Of a stretch of 64,000 nucleotides of DNA, positions 33,841 through 47,776 are shown one piece after another. Under the pieces are notes generated by a model. That model did no database searches and was not told the origin of the DNA. It was given only the letters and a program-made list of their open reading frames with translations. Every line of letters starts with the position of its first letter. Within the stretch, counting starts at the first letter, position 1. The translations under genes were made by a program, and so were the position numbers. The stretch is from Petrolisthes cinctipes (taxonomy: Eukaryota > Arthropoda > Malacostraca > Decapoda > Porcellanidae), in assembly GCA_033782935.1 (NCBI GenBank), contig JAWQEG010000369.1, positions 2,733,501-2,797,500 on the forward strand, in the 5' to 3' direction.

Positions 33841-36496
33841 TTCTAGCACTGAGTAGGCATGTACAGATTGCTTCTGGGACCCCAAAATATTGAATTTTCG
33901 GGTGTTTTGAGCCTGAATTTGAGATATAAACGGGTACAGAAGATACATGCACATATTGACTTTGGGCACCAAAAATATCGATTTTCAGCATGTTATGGGC
34001 CTGAATTTTGAAAATACTCTAACACGGAGTAGGCATGTACAGATCGCTTCTGGGACCCCAAAATATCGAATTTTCGGGTGTTTAGGGCCAGAATTTGAGA
34101 TATAAACGGGTACAGAAGATGCATGCACATATCGACTTTTGGGCACCTAAAAGATCGATTTTCAGTATGTTTTTGGCCTGTATTTTGAAAATACTCTAAC
34201 ACGGAGTAGGCATGTACAGATACCTTCTGGGACCTCTAAATATCGAATTTTCGGGTGATTTGTGACTGAATTTGAGATATCGATTTTTTGGCACCTAAAA
34301 TGTCGATTTTTAGCATGTTTTTTAGCCTATATTTTGAAAATATTCTAGCACTGTGTAGGCATGTACAGATTGCTTCTGGGACCCCAAAATATTGAATTTT
34401 CGGGGGTTTTGAGCCTGAATTTGAGATATAAACGGGTATTGAAGATGCATGCACATATCGACTTTTGTGCACCTAAAAGATCGATTTTCAGTATGTTTTG
34501 AGCATGTATTTTGAAAATACTCTAACACTGAGTAGGCATGTACAGATCGCTTCTGGGACCCCTAAATATCGAATTTTCGGGTGTTTTGGGACTGAATTTG
34601 AGATATCTAATTTTTGGCACCTAAAAGATCGATTTTTAGCATGTTTTTAGCCTATATTTTGAAAATATTCTAGCACTAAGTAGGCATGTACAGATTGCTT
34701 CTGGGACCCCAAAATATTGAATTTTCGGGTGTTTTGAGCCTGAATTTGAGATATAAACGGATACAGAAGATACATGCACATATTGACTTTGGGCACCAAA
34801 AATATCGATTTTCAGCATGTTTTGGGCCTGAATTTTGAAAATACTCTAACACGGAGTAGGCATGTACAGATCGCTTCTGGGACCCCAAAATATCGAATTT
34901 TCGGGTGTTTAGGGCCAGAATTTGAGATATAAACGGGTACAGAAGATGCATGCACATATCGACTTTTGGGCACCTAAAAGATCGATTTTCAGTATGTTTT
35001 TGGCCTTTATTTTGAAAATACTCTAACACGGAGTAGGCATGTACAGATTGCTTCTGGGACCCCAAAATATTGAATTTTCGGGTGTTTTGAGCCTGAATTT
35101 GTGATATAAACGGGTACTGAAGATGCATGCACATATCGACTTTTGTGCACCTAAAAGATCGATTTTCAGTATGTTTTGAGCATGTATTTTGAAAATACTC
35201 TAACACGGAGTAGGCATGTACAGATCGCTTCTGGGACCCCTAAATATCGAATTTTCGGGTGTTTGGGGACTGAATTTGAGATATCAACTTTTTAGCACCT
35301 AAAAGATCGATTTTTAGCATGTTTTTAGCCTATATTTTGAAAATATTCTAGCACTCAGTAGGCATGTACAGATTGCTTCTGGGACCCCAAAATATTGAAT
35401 TTTCGGGTGTTTTGAGCCTGAAATTGAGATATAAACGGGTACAGAAGATACATGCACATATTGACTTTGGGCACCAAAAATATCGATTTTCAGCATGTTT
35501 TGGGCCTGAATTTTGAAAATACTCTAACACGGAGTAGGCATGTACAGATCGCTTCTGGGACCCCTATATATCGAATTTTCGGGTGTTTTGGGACTGAATT
35601 TGAGATATCGACTTTTTGGCATCTAAAAGATCGATTTTTAGCATGTTTTTAGCCTATATTTTGAAAATATTCTAGCACTGAGTAGGCATGTACAGATTGC
35701 TTCTGGGACCCCAAAATATTGAATTTTCGGGTGTTTTGAGCCTTAATTTGAGATATAAACGGGTACAGAAGATACATGCACATATTGACTTTGGGCACCA
35801 AAAATATCGATTTTCAGCATGTTTTGGGCCTGAATTTTGAAAATACTCTAACACGGAGTAGGCATGTACAGATCGCTTCTGGGACCCCAAAATATCGAAT
35901 TTTCGGGTGTTTAGGGCCAGAATTTGAGATATAAACGGGTACAGAAGATGCATGCACATATCAACTTATGGGCACCTAAAAGATCGATTTTCAGTATGTT
36001 TTTGGCCTGTATTTTGAAAATACTCTAACACGGAGTAGGCATGTACAGATACCTTCTGGAACCTCTAAATATCGAATTTTCGGGTGTTTTGTGACTGAAT
36101 TTGAGATATCGATTTTTTGGCACCTAAAATGTCGATTTTTAGCATGTTTTTTAGCCTATATTTTGAAAATATTCTAGCACTGTGTAGGCATGTACAGATT
36201 GCTTCTGGGACCCCAAAATATTGAATTTTCGGGTGTTTTGAGCCTGAATTTGAGATATAAACGGGTATTGAAGATGCATGCACATATCGACTTTTGTGCA
36301 CCTAAAAGATCGATTTTCAGTATGTTTTGAGCATGTATTTTGAAAATACTCTAACACTGAGTAGGCATGTACAGATCGCTTCTGGGACCCCTAAATATCG
36401 AATTTTCGGGTGTTTTGGGACTGAATTTGAGATATCGAATTTTTGGCACCTAAAAGATCGATTTTTAGCATGTTTTTAGCCTATATTTTGAAAATA
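33841..36496 (+). repeat. Block B, partial copy 0 (first trimer missing)
   Basis: Spacings are 502, 325, 678, 324, 502 and 325, equal to the last six intervals of block B. Shared features are the 149-bp S1 with GTTTTTTAGCC, GGTATTGAAGATGC, TTTGGGGACTG, CACTCAGTAGGC and the M1-L1-L2-S2 tetramer. It marks the change from trimer-rich array to dimer- and tetramer-rich array. Confidence 0.85.
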
Positions 36497-37323
36497 TTCT
36501 AGCACTGAGTAGGCATGTACAGATTGCTTCTGGGACCCCAAAATATTGAATTTTCGGGTGTTTTGAGCCTGAATTTGAGATATAAACGGGTACAGAAGAT
36601 ACATGCACATATTGACTTTGGGCACCAAAAATATCGATTTTCAGCATGTTTTGGGCCTGAATTTTTAAAATACTCTAACACGGAGTAGGCATGTACAGAT
36701 CGCTTCTGGGACCCCAAAATATCGAATTTTCGGGTGTTTAGGGCCAGAATTTGAGATATAAACGGGTACAGAAGATGCTTGCACATATCGACTTTTGGGC
36801 ACCTAAAAGATCGATTTTCAGTATGTTTTTGGCCTGTATTTTGAAAATACTCTAACACGGAGTAGGCATGTACAGATACCTTCTGGAACCTCTAAATATC
36901 GAATTTTCGGGTGTTTTGTGACTGAATTTGAGATATCGATTTTTTGGCACCTAAAATGTCGATTTTTAGCATGTTTTTTAGCCTATATTTTGAAAATATT
37001 CTAGCACTGTGTAAGCATGTACAGATTGCTTCTGGGACCCCAAAATATTGAATTTTCGGGTGTTTTGAGCCTGAATTTGAGATATAAACGGGTATTGAAG
37101 ATGCATGCACATATCGACTTTTGTGCACCTAAAAGATCGATTTTCAGTATGTTTTGAGCATGTATTTTGAAAATACTCTAACACTGAGTAGGCATGTACA
37201 GATCGCTTCTGGGACCCCTAAATATCGAATTTTCGGGTGTTTTGGGACTGAATTTGAGATATCGAATTTTTGGCACCTAAAAGATCGATTTTTAGCATGT
37301 TTTTAGCCTATATTTTGAAAATA
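36497..37323 (+). repeat. 827-bp tandem duplicate of the end of block B copy 0
   Basis: Spacings 502 and 325 repeat those of 35670-36496 (M1-L1-S1-L2-S2). TTCTGGAACCTCTAAA is present in both (near 36054 and 36881), while the other B copies have TTCTGGGACCTCTAAA, so these two are direct duplicates. Confidence 0.85.
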
Positions 37324-38502
37324 TTCTAGCACTGAGTAGGCATGTACAGATTGCTTCTGGGACCCCAAAATATTGAATTTTCGGGTGTTTTGAGCCTGAA
37401 TTTGAGATATAAACGGATACAGAAGATACATGCACATATTGACTTTGGGCACCAAAAATATCGATTTTCAGCATGTTTTGGGCCTGAATTTTGAAAATAC
37501 TCTAACACGGAGTAGGCATGTACAGATCGCTTCTGGGACCCCAAAATATCGAATTTTCGGGTGTTTAGGGCCAGAATTTGAGATATAAACGGGTACAGAA
37601 GATGCATGCACATATCGACTTTTGGGCACCTAAAAGATCGATTTTCAGTATGTTTTTGGCCTTTATTTTGAAAATACTCTTACACGGAGTAGGCATGTAC
37701 AGATTGCTTCTGGGACCCCAAAATATTGAATTTTCGGGTGTTTTGAGCCTGAATTTGAGATATAATCGGGTACTGAAGATGCATGCACATATCGACTTTT
37801 GGGCACCTAAAAGATCGATTTTCAGTATGTTTTGAGCATGTATTTTGAAAATACTCTAACACGGAGTAGGCATGTACAGATCGCTTCTGGGACCCCTAAA
37901 TATCGAATTTTCGGGTGTTTTGTGACTGAATTTGAGATATCGACTTTTTAGCACCTAAAAGATCGAATTTTAGCATGTTTTTAGCCTATATTTTGAAAAT
38001 ATTCTAGCACTCAGTAGGCATGTACAGATTGCTTCTGGGACCCCAAAATATTGAATTTTCGGGTGTTTTGAGCCTGAATTTGAGATATAAACGGGTACAG
38101 AAGATACATGCACATATTGACTTTGGGCACCAAAAATATCGATTTTCAGCATGTTTTGGGCCTGAATTTTGAAAATACTCTAACACGGAGTAGGCATGTA
38201 CAGATCGCTTCTGGGACAACAAAATATCGAATTTTCGGATGTTTAGGGCCAGAATTTGAGATATAAACGGGTACAGAAGATGCATGCACATATCGACTTT
38301 TGGGCACCTAAAAGATCGATTTTCAGTATGTTTTTGGCCTGTATTTTGAAAATACTCTAACACGGAGTAGGCATGTACAGATACCTTCTGGGACCTCTAA
38401 ATATCGAATTTTCGGGTGTTTTGGGACTGAATTTGAGATATCGATTTTTTGGCACCTAAAATGACGATTTTTAGCATGTTTTTAGCCTATATTTTGAAAA
38501 TA
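37324..38502 (+). repeat. Block D, copy 1 (tetramer + trimer)
   Basis: Spacings are 678 (M1-L1-L2-S2) and 501 (M1-L1-S1). The pair recurs at 56759-57936 (offset 19435). The S1 at the end has AAAATGACGATTTTTAGC, a variant also found in the S1 units that open the C blocks. Confidence 0.8.
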
Positions 38503-41463
38503 TTCTAGCACTGTGTAGGCATGTACAGATTGCTTCTGGGACCCCAAAATATTGAATTTTCGGGTGTTTTGAGCCTGAATTTGAGATATAAACGGGTACA
38601 GAAGATACATGCACATATTGACTTTGGGCATCTAAAATATCGATTTTCAGCATGTTTTGGGCCTGTATTTTGAAAATACTCTAACACGGAGTAGGCATGT
38701 ACAGATACCTTCTGGAACCCCTAAATATCGAATTTTCGGGTGTTTTGGGACTGAATTTGAGATATCGACTTTTTGGCACCTAAAAGATCGATTTTTAGCA
38801 TGTTTTTAGCCTATATTTTGAAAATATTCTAGCACTGACTAGGCATGTACAGATTGCTTCTGGGACCCCAAAATATTGAATTTTCGGGTGTTTTGAGATA
38901 TAAACTGGTACAGAAGATACATGCACATATTGACTTTGTGCATGTAAAATATCGATTTTCAGCATGTTTTGGGCCTGTAATTTGAAAATACTCTAACACT
39001 GAGTAGGCATGTACAGATTGCTTCTGGGACCCCAAAATATTGAATTTTCGGGTGTTTTGAGCCTGAATTTGAGATATAAACGGGTACAGAAGATACATGC
39101 ACATATTGACTTTGGGCACCAAAATTATCGATTTTCAGCATGTTTTGGGCCTGTTATTTGAAAAAACTCTAACACGGAGTAGGCATGTACAGATACTTTC
39201 TGGGACCTCTAAATATCGAATTTTCGGGTGTTTTGTGACTGAATTTGATATATCGATTTTTTGGCACCTAAAATGTCGATTTTTAGCATGTTTTTTAGCC
39301 TATATTTTGAAAATATTCAAGCACTGAGTAGGCATGTACAGATTGCTTCTGGGACCCCAAAATATTGAATTTTCGGGTGTTTTGAGCCTGAATTTGAGAT
39401 ATAAACGGGTACAGAAGATACATGCACATATTGACTTTGGGCACCAAAAATATCGATTTTCAGCATGTTTTAGTCCTGAATTTTGAAAATAATCTAACAC
39501 GGAGTAAGCATGTACAGATACCTTCTGGGACCTATAAATATCTAATTTTCGGGTGTTTTGGGACTGAATTTGAGATATCGATTTTTTGGCACCTAAAATG
39601 TCGATTTTTAGCATGTTTTTAGCCTATCTTTTGAAAATATTCTAGCACTGAGTAGGCATGTATAAATTGCTTCTGGGACCCCAAAATATTGAATTTTCGG
39701 GTGTTTTGAGCCTGAATTTGAGATATAAACGGGTACAGAAGATACATGCACATATTGACTTTGGGCACCAAAAATATCGATTTTCAGCATGTTTTGGGCC
39801 TGAATTTTGAAAATACTCTAACACGGAGTAGGCATGTACAGATCGCTTCTGGTACCCATAAATATCCAGTTTTCGGGTGTTTAGGTACAGAATTTAAGAT
39901 ATAAACGGGTACAGAAGATGCATGCACATATCGACTTTTGGGCACCTAAAAGATCGATTTTCAGTATGTTTTTGGCCTGTATTTTGAAAATACTCTAACA
40001 CGGAGTAGGCATGTACAGATACCTTCTGGGACCTCTAAATATCGAATTTTCGGGTGTTTTGGGACTGAATTTGAGATATCGATTTTTTGGCACCTAAAAT
40101 GTCGATTTTTAGCATGTTTTTAGCCTATATTTTGAAAATATTCTAGCACTGTGTAGGCATGTACAGATTGCTTCTGGGACCCCAAAATATTGAATTTTCG
40201 GGTGTTTTGTGCCTGAATTTGAGATATAAACGGGTACAGAAGATACATGCACATATTGACTTTGGGCATCTAAAAGATCGATTTTCAGCATGTTTTGGGC
40301 CTGTATTTTGAAAATACTCTAACACTGAGTAGGCATGTACAGATTGCTTCTGGGACCCCAAAATATTGAATTTTCGGGTGTTTTGAGCCTGAATTTGAGA
40401 TATAAACGGGTACTGAAGATGCATGCACATATCGACTTTTGGGCACCTAAAAGATCGATTTTCAGTATGTTTTTGGCCTGTATTTTGAAAATACTCTAAC
40501 ACGGAGTAGGCATGTACAGATACCTTCTGGGACCTCTAAATATCGAATTTTCGGGTGTTTTGGGACTGAATTTGAGATATCGATTTTTTGGCACCTAAAA
40601 TGTCGATTTTTAGCATGTTTTTAGCCTATATTTTGAAAATATTCTAGCACTGTGTAGGCATGTACAGATTGCTTCTGGGACCCCAAAATATTGAATTTTC
40701 GGGTGTTTTGAGCCTGAATTTGAGATATAAACGGGTACTGAAGATGCATGCACATATCGACTTTTGTGCACCTAAAAGATCGATTTTCAGTATGTTTTGA
40801 GCATGTATTTTGAAAATACTCTAACACGGAGTAGGCATGTAACGCTTCTGGGACCCCTAAATATTGAATATTCGGGTGTTTTGGGACTGAATTTGTGATA
40901 TTGACTTTTTGGCACCTAAAAAATCGATTTTTAGCATGTTTTTAGCCTATATTTTGAAAATATTCTAGCACTCAGTAGGCATGTACAGATTGCTTCTGGG
41001 ACCCCAAAATATTGAATTTTCAGGTGTTTTGGGCCTGAATTTGAGATATAAACGGGTACAGAAGATACATGCACATATTGACTTTGGGCACTAAAAATAT
41101 CGATTTTCAGCATGTTTTGGGCCTGAATTTTGAAAATACTCTAACACGGAATAGGCATGTACAGATCGCTTCTGGGACCCCAAAATATCCAGTTTTCGTG
41201 TGTTTAGGGCCAGAATTTAAGATATTAACGGGTACAGAAGATGCATGCACATATCGACTTTTGGGCACCTAAAAGATCGATTTTCAGTATGTTTTTGGCC
41301 TGTATTTTGAAAATACTCTAACACGGAGTAGGCATGTACAGATACCTTCTGGGACCTCTAAATATCGAATTTTCGGGTGTTTTGTGACTGAATTTGAGAT
41401 ATCGATTTTTTGGCACCTAAAATGACGATTTTTAGCATGTTTTTAGCCTATATTTTGAAAATA
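38503..41463 (+). repeat. Block A, copy 1
   Basis: Spacings are 324, 489, 324, 501, 501, 321 and 501. Private variants are GTTTTGAGATATAAACTGG near 38889 (loss of about 12 bp), GGGCCTGTAATTTG near 38971, GTATAAATTGC near 39660, GGTACCCATAAATATCCAG near 39851 and TTTAGGTACAGAATTTAAG near 39881. All recur in block A'. The 321 interval has CATGTAACGCTTCTGGG near 40838, a 4-base loss absent from A'. Confidence 0.86.
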
Positions 41464-44400
41464 TTCTAGCACTGTTTAGGCATGTACAGATTGCTTCTGG
41501 GACCCCAAAATATTGAATTTTCGGGTGTTTTGAGCCTGAATTTGAGATATAAACGGGTACAGAAGATACATGCACATATTGACTTTGGGCATCTAAAATA
41601 TCGATTTTCAGCATGTTTTGGGCCTGTATTTTGAAAATACTCTAACACGGAGTAGGCATGTACAGATTGCTTCTGGGACCCCAAAATGTCGAATTTTCGG
41701 GTGTTTTGAGCCTGAAATTGAGATATAAACGGGTACAGAAGATACATGCACATATTGACTTTGGGCACCAAAAATATCGATTTTCAGCATGTTTTGAGCA
41801 TGTATTTTGAAAATACTCTAACACGGAGTAGGCATGTACAGATCGCTTCTGGGACCCCTAAATATCGAATTTTCGGGTGTTTTGGGACTGAATTTGAGAT
41901 ATCGACTTTTTGGCATCTAAAAGATCGATTTTTAGCATGTTTTTAGCCTATATTTTGAAAATATTCTAGCACTGAGTAGGCATGTACAGATTGCTTCTGG
42001 GACCCCAAAATATTGAATTTTCGGGTGTTTTGAGCCTGAATTTGAGATATAAACGGGTACAGAAGATACATGCACATATTGACTTTGGGCACCAAAAATA
42101 TCGATTTTCAGCATGTTTTGGGCCTGAATTTTGAAAATACTCTAACACGGAGTAGGCATGTACAGATCGCTTCTGGGACCCCAAAATATCGAATTTTCGG
42201 GTGTTTAGGGCCAGAATTTGAGATATAAACGGGTACAGAAGATGCATGCACATATCGACTTTTGGGCACCTAAAAGATCGATTTTCAGTATGTTTTTGGC
42301 CTGTATTTTGAAAATACTCTAACACGGAGTAAGCATGTACAGATACCTTCTGGGACCTCTAAATATCGAATTTTAGGGTGTTTTGTGACTGAATTTGAGA
42401 TATCGATTTTTTGGCACCTAAAATGTCGATTTTTAGCATGTTTTTTAGCCTATATTTTGAAAATATTCTAGCACTGTGTAGGCATGTACAGATTGCTTCT
42501 GGGACCCCAAAATATTGAATTTTAGGGTGTTTTGAGCCTGAATTTGAGATATAAACGGGTATTGAAGATGCATGCACATATCGACTTTTGTGCACCTAAA
42601 AGATCGATTTTCAGTATGTTTTGAGCATGTATTTTGAAAATACTCTAACAAGGAATAGGCATGTACAGATCGCTTCTGGGACCCCTAAATATCGAATTTT
42701 CGGGTGTTTTGGGACTGAATTTGAGATATCGAATTTTTGGCACCTAAAAGATCGATTTTTAGCATGTTTTTAGCCTATATTTTGAAAATATTCTAGCACT
42801 GAGTAGGCATGTACAGATTGCTTCTGGGACCCCAAAATATTGAATTTTCGGGTGTTTTGAGAATGAATTTGAGATATAAACGGATACAGAAGATACATGC
42901 ACATATTGACTTTGGGCACCAAAAATATCGATTTTCAGCATGTTTTGGGCCTGAATTTTGAAAATACTCTAACACGGAGTAGGCATGTACAGATCGCTTC
43001 TGGGACCCCAAAATATCGAATTTTCGGGTGTTTAGGGCCAGAATTTGAGATATAAACGGGTACAGAAGATGCATGCACGTATCGACTTTTGGGCACCTAA
43101 AAGATCGATTTTCAGTATGTTTTTGGCCTTTATTTTGAAAATACTCTAACACGGAGTAGGCATGTACAGATTGCTTCTGGGACCCCAAAATATTGAATTT
43201 TCGGGTGTTTTGAGCCTGAATTTGTGATATAAACGGGTACTGAAGATGCATGCACATATCGACTTTTGTGCACCTAAAAGATCGATTTTCAGTATGTTTT
43301 GAGCATGTATTTTGAAAATACTCTAACACGGAGTAGGCATGTACAGATCGCTTCTGGGACCCCTAAATATCGAATTTTCGGGTGTTTGGGGACTGAATTT
43401 GAGATATCGACTTTTTAGCACCTAAAAGATCGATTTTTAGCATGTTTTTAGCCTATATTTTGAAAATATTCTAGCACTCAGTAGGCATGTACAGATTGCT
43501 TCTGGGACCCCAAAATATTGAATTTTCGGGTGTTTTGAGCCTGAAATTGAGATATAAACGGGTACAGAAGATACATGCACATATTGACTTTGGGCACCAA
43601 AAATATCGATTTTCAGCATGTTTTGGGCCTGAATTTTGAAAATACTCTAACACGGAGTAGGCATGTACAGATCGCTTCTGGGACCCCTAAATATCGAATT
43701 TTCGGGTGTTTTGGGACTGAATTTGAGATATCGACTTTTTGGCATCTAAAAGATCGATTTTTAGCATGTTTTTAGCCTATATTTTGAAAATATTCTAGCA
43801 CTGAGTAGGCATGTACAGATTGCTTCTGGGACCCCAAAATATTGAATTTTCGGGTGTTTTGAGCCTTAATTTGAGATATAAACGGGTTCAGAAGATACAT
43901 GCACATATTGACTTTGGGCACCAAAAATATCGATTTTCAGCATGTTTTAGGCCTGAATTTTGAAAATACTCTAACACGGGGTAGGCATGTACAGATCGCT
44001 TCTGGGACCCCAAAATATCGAATTTTCGGGTGTTTAGGGCCAGAATTTGAGATATAAACGGGTACAGAAGATGCATGCACATATCGACTTTTGGGCACCT
44101 AAAAGATAGATTTTCAGTATGTTTTTGGCCTGTATTTTGAAAATACTCTAACACGGAGTAGGCATGTACAGATACCTTCTGGGACCTCTAAATATCGAAT
44201 TTTCGGGTGTTTTGTGACTGAATTTGAGATATCGATTTTTTGGCACCTAAAATGTCGATTTTTAGCATGTTTTTTAGCCTATATTTTGAAAATATTCTAG
44301 CACTGTGTAGGCATGTACAGATTGCTTCAGGGACCCCAAAATATTGAATTTTCGGGTGTTTTGAGCCTGAATTTGAGATATAAACGGGTATTGAAGATGC

Positions 44401-44619
44401 ATGCACATATCGACTTTTGTGCACCTAAAAGATCGATTTTCAGTATGTTTTGAGCATGTATTTTGAAAATACTCTAACACTGAGTAGGCATGTACAGATC
44501 GCTTCTGGGACCCCTAAATATCGAATTTTCGGGTGTTTTGGGACTGAATTTGAGATATCGAATTTTTGGCACCTAAAAGATCGATTTTTAGCATGTTTTT
44601 AGCCTATATTTTGAAAATA
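41464..44619 (+). repeat. Block B, copy 1 (3,156-bp, 19-monomer unit)
   Basis: Spacings are 500, 502, 325, 678, 324, 502 and 325. Monomer order is M2-M1'-S2, M1-L1-S1, L2-S2, M1-L1-L2-S2, M1-S2, M1-L1-S1, L2-S2. Private variants are CCAAAATGTCGAATTTTC near 41682, GAATTTTAGGGTG near 42369 and 42517, AACAAGGAATAGG near 42648 and GAGAATGAATTTG near 42859. The next block is a near-identical tandem copy. Confidence 0.9.
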
Positions 44620-47600
44620 TTCTAGCACTGTGTAGGCATGTACAGATTGCTTCTGGGACCCCAAAATATTGAATTTTCGGGTGTTTTGAGCCTGAATTTG
44701 AGATATAAACGGGTACAGAAGATACATGCACATATTGACTTTGGGCACCAAAAATATCGATTTTCAGCATGTTTTGGGCCTGTATTTTGAAAATACTCTA
44801 ACACGGAGTAGGCATGTACAGATTGCTTCTGGGACCCCAAAATGTCGAATTTTCGGGTGTTTTGAGCCTGAAATTGAGATATAAACGGGTACAGAAGATA
44901 CATGCACATATTGACTTTGGGCACCAAAAATATCGATTTTCAGCATGTTTTGAGCATGTATTTTGAAAATACTCTAACACGGAGTAGGCATGTACAGATC
45001 GCTTCTGGGACCCCTAAATATCGAATTTTCGGGTGTTTTGGGACTGAATTTGAGATATCGACTTTTTGGCATCTAAAAGATCGATTTTTAGCATGTTTTT
45101 AGCCTATATTTTGAAAATATTCTAGCACTGAGTAGGCATGTACAGATTGCTTCTGGGACCCCAAAATATTGAATTTTCGGGTGTTTTGAGCCTGAATTTG
45201 AGATATAAACGGGTACAGAAGATACATGCACATATTGACTTTGGGCACCAAAAATATCGATTTTCAGCATGTTTTGGGCCTGAATTTTGAAAATACTCTA
45301 ACACGGAGTAGGCATGTACAGATCGCTTCTGGGACCCCAAAATATCGAATTTTCGGGTGTTTAGGGCCAGAATTTGAGATATAAACGGGTACAGAAGATG
45401 CATGCACATATCGACTTTTGGGCACCTAAAAGATCGATTTTCAGTATGTTTTTGGCCTGTATTTTGAAAATACTCTAACACGGAGTAAGCATGTACAGAT
45501 ACCTTCTGGGACCTCTAAATATCGAATTTTAGGGTGTTTTGTGACTGAATTTGAGATATCGATTTTTTGGCACCTAAAATGTCGATTTTTAGCATGTTTT
45601 TTAGCCTATATTTTGAAAATATTCTAGCACTGTGTAGGCATGTACAGATTGCTTCTGGGACCCCAAAATATTGAATTTTAGGGTGTTTTGAGCCTGAATT
45701 TGAGATATAAACGGGTATTGAAGATGCATGCACATATCGACTTTTGTGCACCTAAAAGATCGATTTTCAGTATGTTTTGAGCATGTATTTTGAAAATACT
45801 CTAACAAGGAATAGGCATGTACAGATCGCTTCTGGGACCCCTAAATATCGAATTTTCGGGTGTTTTGGGACTGAATTTGAGATATCGAATTTTTGGCACC
45901 TAAAAGATCGATTTTTAGCATGTTTTTAGCCTATATTTTGAAAATATTCTAGCACTGAGTAGGCATGTACAGATTGCTTCTGGGACCCCAAAATATTGAA
46001 TTTTCGGGTGTTTTGAGAATGAATTTGAGATATAAACGGATACAGAAGATACATGCACATATTGACTTTGGGCACCAAAAATATCGATTTTCAGCATGTT
46101 TTGGGCCTGAATTTTGAAAATACTCTAACACGGAGTAGGCATGTACAGATCGCTTCTGGGACCCCAAAATATCGAATTTTCGGGTGTTTAGGGCCAGAAT
46201 TTGAGATATAAACGGGTACAGAAGATGCATGCACGTATCGACTTTTGGGCACCTAAAAGATCGATTTTCAGTATGTTTTTGGCCTTTATTTTGAAAATAC
46301 TCTAACACGGAGTAGGCATGTACAGATTGCTTCTGGGACCCCAAAATATTGAATTTTCGAGTGTTTTGAGCCTGAATTTGTGATATAAACGGGTACTGAA
46401 GATGCATGCACATATCGACTTTTGTGCACCTAAAAGATCGATTTTCAGTATGTTTTGAGCATGTATTTTGAAAATACTCTAACACGGAGTAGGCATGTAC
46501 AGATCGCTTCTGGGACCCCTAAATATCGAATTTTCGGGTGTTTGGGGACTGAATTTGAGATATCGACTTTTTAGCACCTAAAAGATCGATTTTTAGCATG
46601 TTTTTAGCCTATATTTTGAAAATATTCTAGCACTCAGTAGGCATGTACAGATTGCTTCTGGGACCCCAAAATATTGAATTTTCGGGTGTTTTGAGCCTGA
46701 AATTGAGATATAAACGGGTACAGAAGATACATGCACATATTGACTTTGGGCACCAAAAATATCGATTTTCAGCATGTTTTGGGCCTGAATTTTGAAAATA
46801 CTCTAACACGGAGTAGGCATGTACAGATCGCTTCTGGGACCCCTAAATATCGAATTTTCGGGTGTTTTGGGACTGAATTTGAGATATCGACTTTTTGGCA
46901 TCTAAAAGATCGATTTTTAGCATGTTTTTAGCCTATATTTTGAAAATATTCTAGCACTGAGTAGGCATGTACAGATTGCTTCTGGGACCCCAAAATATTG
47001 AATTTTCGGGTGTTTTGAGCCTTAATTTGAGATATAAACGGGTTCAGAAGATACATGCACATATTGACTTTGGGCACCAAAAATATCGATTTTCAGCATG
47101 TTTTAGGCCTGAATTTTGAAAATACTCTAACACGGAGTAGGCATGTACAGATCGCTTCTGGGACCCCAAAATATCGAATTTTCGGGTGTTTAGGGCCAGA
47201 ATTTGAGATATAAACGGGTACAGAAGATGCATGCACATATCGACTTTTGGGCACCTAAAAGATCGATTTTCAGTATGTTTTTGGCCTGTATTTTGAAAAT
47301 ACTCTAACACGGAGTAGGCATGTACAGATACCTTCTGGGACCTCTAAATATCGAATTTTCGGGTGTTTTGTGACTGAATTTGAGATATCGATTTTTTGGC
47401 ACCTAAAATGTCGATTTTTAGCATGTTTTTTAGCCTATATTTTGAAAATATTCTAGCACTGTGTAGGCATGTACAGATTGCTTCAGGGACCCCAAAATAT
47501 TGAATTTTCGGGTGTTTTGAGCCTGAATTTGAGATATAAACGGGTATTGAAGATGCATGCACATATCGACTTTTGTGCACCTAAAAGATCGATTTTCAGT

Positions 47601-47776
47601 ATGTTTTGAGCATGTATTTTGAAAATACTCTAACACTGAGTAGGCATGTACAGATCGCTTCTGGGACCCCTAAATATCGAATTTTCGGGTGTTTTGGGAC
47701 TGAATTTGAGATATCGAATTTTTGGCACCTAAAAGATCGATTTTTAGCATGTTTTTAGCCTATATTTTAAAAAAAA
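44620..47776 (+). repeat. Block B, copy 2 (tandem)
   Basis: All anchors lie 3,156 bp after those of copy 1 (the last at 3,157 because of one extra A in a run near 47768). The private variants of copy 1 recur at the same offset. Differences I can see are few: GGGCACCAAAAATATCG near 44744 where copy 1 has GGGCATCTAAAATATCG, TTTTCGAGTG near 46355 for TTTTCGGGTG, and CACGGAGTAGG near 47132 for CACGGGGTAGG. Confidence 0.9.
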
